Assembly (NCBI RefSeq): GCF_003573695.1
Contig: NC_039358.1
Coordinates: 14,694,637 to 14,758,636, forward strand
Length of the DNA: 64,000 nt
From: Papaver somniferum
Lineage: Eukaryota > Streptophyta > Magnoliopsida > Ranunculales > Papaveraceae
Direction of reading: 5' to 3'
Each line of letters begins with the position of its first letter. Position 1 is the stretch's first letter. Position numbers and translations under genes: made by a program. Shown one piece after another: positions 59,159 through 64,000 of the stretch. A model generated the notes under the pieces. The model was not told where the DNA came from. It ran no database searches and saw only the letters and a list, made by a program, of their open reading frames with translations.

Positions 59159-60844
59159 TGATGTGATTTGTAGATAGTGGTAAAAGAGGTTCGATTCTCA
59201 GACTTGTGAAGGATATTAATTAGACTTAAATTCTAATATTAAAATAGAAAACTCATTAAAAATTATAGCAAACTCAATCAAAGTTGATATCAATATTAAA
59301 AGAACACTGAGGCTAAGATTCCACTATTTTCCAAATTCAAAGTGATTTAATCCAATATTTATATTCATGCAATTTTTCCGTTCAATTTGATTCTAAACTA
59401 TTGCAACAAGTAGATTCTCAAAATAACAAGTGTAAATCCGAAGCATAGAACATCAAAAACCTAGGTCCAAGCATGCTCTATCAAAAGAAATAACAATTAC
59501 TTAACTAGAATCATTCAAAAAAATTTCACTCAAGGCAAAACAATCATAAAAATAATTGCGATAAATAAATAAATAAGAATATACCACTTTTTGTTGGAAA
59601 AATAGCTTCCTCTATCGCCTCAGCAATGGGGTTTAGCTCCTCATATTAACCACTTGCTCAAAATACATGTTTGTTGCTCAAAAGTTGATTAAAAAGAAGA
59701 GAAGGTATAAAACAGCGTGTTTGTAACAGATATAATTGTTACGAACCACTGTTACAAAGTACCCTAACACAGAACTGTTGCGAACTCTGAATAATTGTTA
59801 CAGAAATTGTGACAAAGTGATTGAATTTTGAAAGAAAAGACCACGGATTCTGCGACTGTCTTTTACTGCTGTTCTGTGTTCTTCTTCTTCCTCTCGCCTG
59901 TATCTCTGCAACTTGGTGTTTTTATACTCTGTTATGTTCTAAGCTTCCCCAAAGTGTACGTACTCTCTTCTGTGACTCCCTAGCCTCATATATATACACG
60001 GAAGGTCCCGTATAAAGCAAGCGAAGTCCCAAAAATAACTCTTTTCTTCGGCAGTAATACTCGGAATTTTATTCTCTTCCAAATCTTCTTTACGCGGTTT
60101 GTGAGTTATAAAACTTCCTAAAACTGAAAGATACGAATCCCAGAGAGTAAATCCTTCATTCACAGCACCAAACTTCCACAAATATAACCAATGAAACTTC
60201 CACGAATAACCAGTGCCTTGTTTTATCCAAACCGAAGATTGTTGCCTATTTTTTCGAATCTGTGCCACTTACAATCTCTGTTCTAACTCATCATGTACAT
60301 CCCAACTCATCTCCACGTAAAAACCTCTCCAATACTTCACGGAATTTCAGAAAATCCGATAATATTTCCATCTCCTCTGTTCCGCCCTAACTCCACATAA
60401 CGCCCTATATTTTCGAATTTAGAAGACCTACCAACCCTGTGTAATCGTAACAGGGTGGTACCAATCCTTTCCAGCGTCAAACACCGAGAAAAACTCAACA
60501 GAATTTAATCCAGCTCTTCCCAGGAAAATACGCAGCTTGTACACCAGATTCCCGCCAATTTGAAATTTGAGTTTGGGAAGAAAGGTGGTCGCCCCCTATC
60601 CAGAGTGGGGGTGCGAATAACAGCTGCCTTGGGGGTGTCCTGGGGGTGCCCCTTATCCAAACCGGGGTTCTGAATAGCAAGTGTCCTCCGGGTGCTTTCC
60701 GACAACTTTTCGAGCCAATTTTTTCCAAAAAATGTTTATTGGCCAAAAATACCTACAAATAAATAAAACACCATAATAAGTTCAAAAATGAGCCCTAACA
60801 ATATATAGAATCGAGACAAATCGGACACAAAAATGTGTCTATCA
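59159..60844 (-). mobile_element. Athila-like solo LTR nested in the Copia LTR
   Basis: 1,686 bp with the same ends as the Athila-type LTRs (TGATGTGATTT ... AATGTGTCTATCA) and shared inner blocks (AGCTCCTCAT, TTGTTGCTCAAA, TGTAACAG-TATAA-TGTTAC, CCCCTTATCCAAACCGGGG). The flanks ATCTC (59154-59158) and ATCTT (60845-60849) look like a target duplication with one change. The sequence is clearly a different subfamily from the complete element. There are no coding parts. Confidence 0.82.
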
Positions 60845-60876
60845 ATCTTCTACTCTTTGAGACAAGAGGTCGTATG

Positions 60877-60898
60877 CTATATATATATATATATACTT
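60877..60898. repeat. TA microsatellite
   Basis: A run of about ten TA dinucleotides in the LTR. The corresponding site in the LTR copy at 55605-55615 has only a few. Confidence 0.85.
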
Positions 60899-62998
60899 GG
60901 ATTATACACATTTGGTATTTCAAGCCGAGTATACCTCGCCTATCCATATCTCGAAATATGTGTTGGTAAGCTTTTCGCTTCGATCAAGTTTATCTTTACC
61001 TAGTGACGAAAGTCATGATATGTTTCAATCACTTTGAAAATGGCTTTGAAAAGAAATGGTGTAACAACCATATAACGTCCTCTAAGAATGTTTCAATGAT
61101 TGAAATGAGAGTTTAGACTACATAACCAATGGTGGACATAAGCATTGTTGTGAAAACACATTTATGTATAAGTCCTATTCCTTGAACCAAAGTTTGCGAA
61201 CTTTGTTGATAACTCAGTCCGTGAACTGCCGAACTTCTCATCCCGAGAAATTCTGCTGGATTTGACGAACTAGCTGCGTCCGCGAACCCAGTCCGCGAAC
61301 CGGCGGAAGGTCTTTGCCGAGATTTTCTGCTGGAGTTTGTAAACTCTACCGGTTGCTTAAGTCCACGAACCTAGTATGCGAACTTGAGAAAGGTTATATA
61401 TCTGAAGATGATTTCTGAACTTAATCTTATAAAGACTGAGGAATGCAGTTTTCAAACTGTGGCTATAAAAGTTCATGAACCGATTCAAGTGAATCAAATC
61501 ATCTTTGCTTCAATTGTGTCTTGTGTAGTACGTAATATTTCCTTGCAATTGAACAACTCTCTAACTAGTTCATTTGAGTAATTTGAACTAGTTATGTTGA
61601 AGAAGAACATGGTTGATATGAAATGCTCATATGGCTAACCTTTTGGTTAACTATTGTTGAACCAACAAGTGCATACGTTTGGGTACGATTAACAAACATA
61701 GAAGTGTACATTTTCAAGTGTGTGTAACAAGCTAAGTTTTCAATATAACGGTTGAGAAATATTAGCTTGAATCTAAATAAGGTTTTCATCTAACGGTGGA
61801 TATTGTTTCCTTTGTGACCAAGGCAAAACCCTGATTTGAAAGACATATAAAGGAGACATCTAGTATTGTTCAAAACTAACCCCTACACCTTACGTGTGAT
61901 ACTAGTTTGCGTACTAGAGTCGATTCTCCTTTAACCTCTGGTTTTCTTTTCTCAAACCGGGTTAACGACTTAAAGACTTCATTGGGATTGTGAAGCCAGA
62001 CCGATACTACTTTTATCGTAGTTGTATGATCTGATCTTGCATCTTCTATCGTACGAGTACAATCAGATTGATTGGCTTGAGATTGATATCTCCGATAGGC
62101 AAGATATAAAAAGTAATCACAAACGTCTTCGTCTCATCGTTTGTGATTCCACAACATCTTGTTTCGCTACCATACGATTAAGATTGTTGTGAGCTGATTG
62201 ATTAATCTAGGTTGTTCTTCGAGAATATAAGACCGTATTATCAATTGGTTCCTGTTCACCTTGATTATGATCAAAAGACGGAACAAAACCTTTAGGGTTT
62301 ATCTGTGGGAGACAAATTGATATTTTGATAGACTTGTCTGTGTGAGACATATTTGTTTATTGTCAAATCCTGTGATTTTATGTCGTAGAAACTCTTAGTT
62401 GTGGGTGAGATCAGCTAAGGAAATCAAGTGCGCAGTATCCTGCTGGGATCAGAGGCATAGGAGCATAACTGTACCTTGGATCAGTGGGAGATTGATTGGG
62501 GTTCAACTACAGTCCAGTCCGAAGTTAGCTTGGAATAGGCTAGTGTCTGTAGCGGCTTAATACAGTGTGTGTTCAATCTGGACTAGGTCCCTGGGGTTTT
62601 CTGCATTTGCAGTTAAATCGTTAACAAAATTTCTGATGTCTGCGTTATTTCAATTTCCGCATTATATTGTTTTATCTTTATAATTGAAATAATACAGATT
62701 GTGCGTTTGAATAATTCAATTGGAAATCCGACTTTCGGTTGTCGATTGATATTGATTGACCCTTGGATATTGGTCTTTGGTACCATCCAATTTATTCCTT
62801 GTGTTTGATTAAAGACTCGTTGATTTCTATTAGCTCGAGTAAATCAAAACAAGAGAGAGATATTAACTCATCAATATACTTTAATCTAGATTGAGTCTGA
62901 CTGTCTAGTTGATTCTTTATTAAAGTATACTGGAGTTAGTCCATAAAGATTGCTAAGCGAAATATTGGGTGGTGTTGTTAGACCCCCGCTTTTTCAAA

Positions 62999-63010
62999 TT
63001 GTATCAGAGC
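62999..63010 (+). other. Primer-binding site (initiator Met tRNA), one mismatch
   Basis: TTGTATCAGAGC, 2 nt after the LTR end. It differs by one base from the usual TGGTATCAGAGC. Confidence 0.8.
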
Positions 63011-63090
63011 AGGAAAACACGTTCAAGACAGTACAAGTTTTTGTTTGTAGCAATCTGAGTCTGAGGACAGAATCTCTTACGCATACCAAT

Positions 63091-64000
63091 ATGCCTCCCA
63101 TAGCTTTTAACTATGTCAGTTGTCTCGGGAATACCTCAAAGGGTTTTTCCTTAGTTGATTCTTCTGAATCCCGAGGTAGGAAGATTGACTCATCCTGTGT
63201 TGATTACTCTTCCTCCAATGGGACATTGGACACAATGACAAAAGCTGAAATGGAGCTCACCTGAATCGCAAAAATTCTACTGAGTTTGTTGATCTTCAGA
63301 ATCATGATCAACTCATCGATGAATTTGAAAAGTCTATTGATCGAGAACGTGTACTCTATAACATTATTGAGTCTTTATCTAAGGATATTGAAAAACTTCT
63401 TCAAGAGAATAATCTACAGCGTGAAAGAATTTGTGATCTTGAAAAGTTATCAAAGAAGGCTCAATTAGAGAAAACGGTTGATCAAGACGCATTCATCTGA
63501 TCACGACAGACTTCGTGTTGAAAAAGAGAAGTTAGAAGCATCACTTTCACTAGCTCATGAACAATGTATAACCTTGGAAAGGGAAAACTCTGTCTTAAGG
63601 AAAAATTCTTCTGTTCCAACTGTTCCTCTTGACATACAGTACATGAAGAAATATCCTTCAATAGAAGATTGTGTCAAGAAATTTTTTTATAACTTACAAT
63701 CTTCTCACAGGGATGTAAAGTTAAAACATATGCCTTCTGTTGTGTCTCCTCCACGAATCTGTATTTTCTGTGGAAAAGGAAATCACTATGTTATCCGTTG
63801 TTTTTCCAGGAAGAAACAAATTTCTAAACTTCGTAATTTGCTTCTTTTCACTGTCAATGGAGTTAATAGTCAGTCGACTACAACATTGAACCTTATGTCC
63901 ACAAAAAACCAGAAAACTTATAAGAATGATCTCTTCCCTGGAAATCATTACAAGATCTTTGTGCATTCAAGTGGTACAAATTCTTGTGCTGCTGATAAAA
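63091..64000 (+). pseudogene. gag-like coiled coil and zinc knuckle of the large-LTR element (runs off the edge)
   Basis: ATG at 63091 gives MPPIAFNYVSCLGNTSKGFS and on to a stop at 63262. The sense continues in the next frame from 63261 (QLIDEFEKSIDRER, LSKDIEKLLQENNLQRERI) and returns to the first frame at 63496 (RLRVEKEKLEASLSLAHEQC), open to the window end. The middle is a long, highly charged coiled coil. A CCHC knuckle follows (CIFCGKGNHYVIRC, about 63760-63801). The usual Copia capsid (UBN2) domain is not seen between start and coiled coil. The two shifts cancel each other. It follows primer site and LTR directly, as gag should. Confidence 0.7.

Larger units (their letters stand above)
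58892..62996 (+). mobile_element. Large-LTR Copia LTR in + orientation, split by a solo LTR
   Basis: It starts TGTTAGAGCATTGCTCG and ends CCCCGCTTTTTCA; without the insert at 59159-60844 it is about 2,414 bp. It has the family blocks GGACTAGGTCCCTGGGGTTT (62580) and CGTTAACAAAATTTCTGATG (62618). A polypurine tract lies just left and a primer site just right, so it was shared by two internal regions. Confidence 0.87.

Noticed and set aside
60495..60746. Gene in the solo LTR
   Set aside because: Frame passes through GGGGGTGC/CCCCTTATCCA repeats of the LTR; not conserved as a protein.

Overview
The window is nuclear DNA of a flowering plant. Evidence: GT-AG spliced genes, AT-rich intergenic DNA, plant-type Copia and Gypsy (Athila-like) retrotransposons with initiator-Met primer sites, a hAT MITE and a Helitron-like end. 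The species cannot be fixed from the sequence; a repeat-rich eudicot such as a Papaveraceae member is only a guess. There are no rRNA genes, CRISPR arrays or bacterial-style operons.

Only two host genes are supported, in a small island at about 19.5-22.7 kb. A three-exon gene on the + strand (19632-21542) encodes a probably organelle-targeted protein with an EMAPII/Trbp111-type tRNA-binding OB fold. A short - strand gene (22069-22437) of unknown function has a spliced leader and a TATA box. The two genes converge tail to tail.

The rest is mostly nested mobile DNA. One family with LTRs of 2.3-2.65 kb and an initiator-Met primer site (Copia, probably SIRE/Maximus-like) supplies at least five LTR copies: 7769-10417 (solo, perfect TACCT duplication), 11168-13759 (with primer site), about 23805-26386, 42856-55910 and 58892-62996, plus fragments near 5.6-7.7 kb. 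Inside the fourth copy sits a 10.7 kb Athila-type Gypsy element (44838-55551, ATAGA duplication). Inside the fifth sits an Athila-like solo LTR (59159-60844). The last two copies face each other as a large inverted repeat, and the right one is flanked by both a polypurine tract and a primer site, so it is rearranged. A degenerate internal region with gag-like coiled coil and zinc knuckle runs off the right edge.

A separate, decayed 5.2 kb Copia element (27242-32448, Tork/Tnt1-like) interrupts an older Gypsy gag-protease relic, which is also cut by a Helitron-like 3' end at 33467. A hAT MITE with a perfect 8-bp duplication lies at 36212-36766. At the left edge a TIR-bounded element (about 151-1317) carries an alternating GGTTCGGC/GCCGAACC array.

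The most unusual stretch is 38.5-41.2 kb. It is a non-coding region built almost wholly of tandem hairpins, whose stems change in a base-pair-preserving way from copy to copy. No known family explains it from sequence alone.
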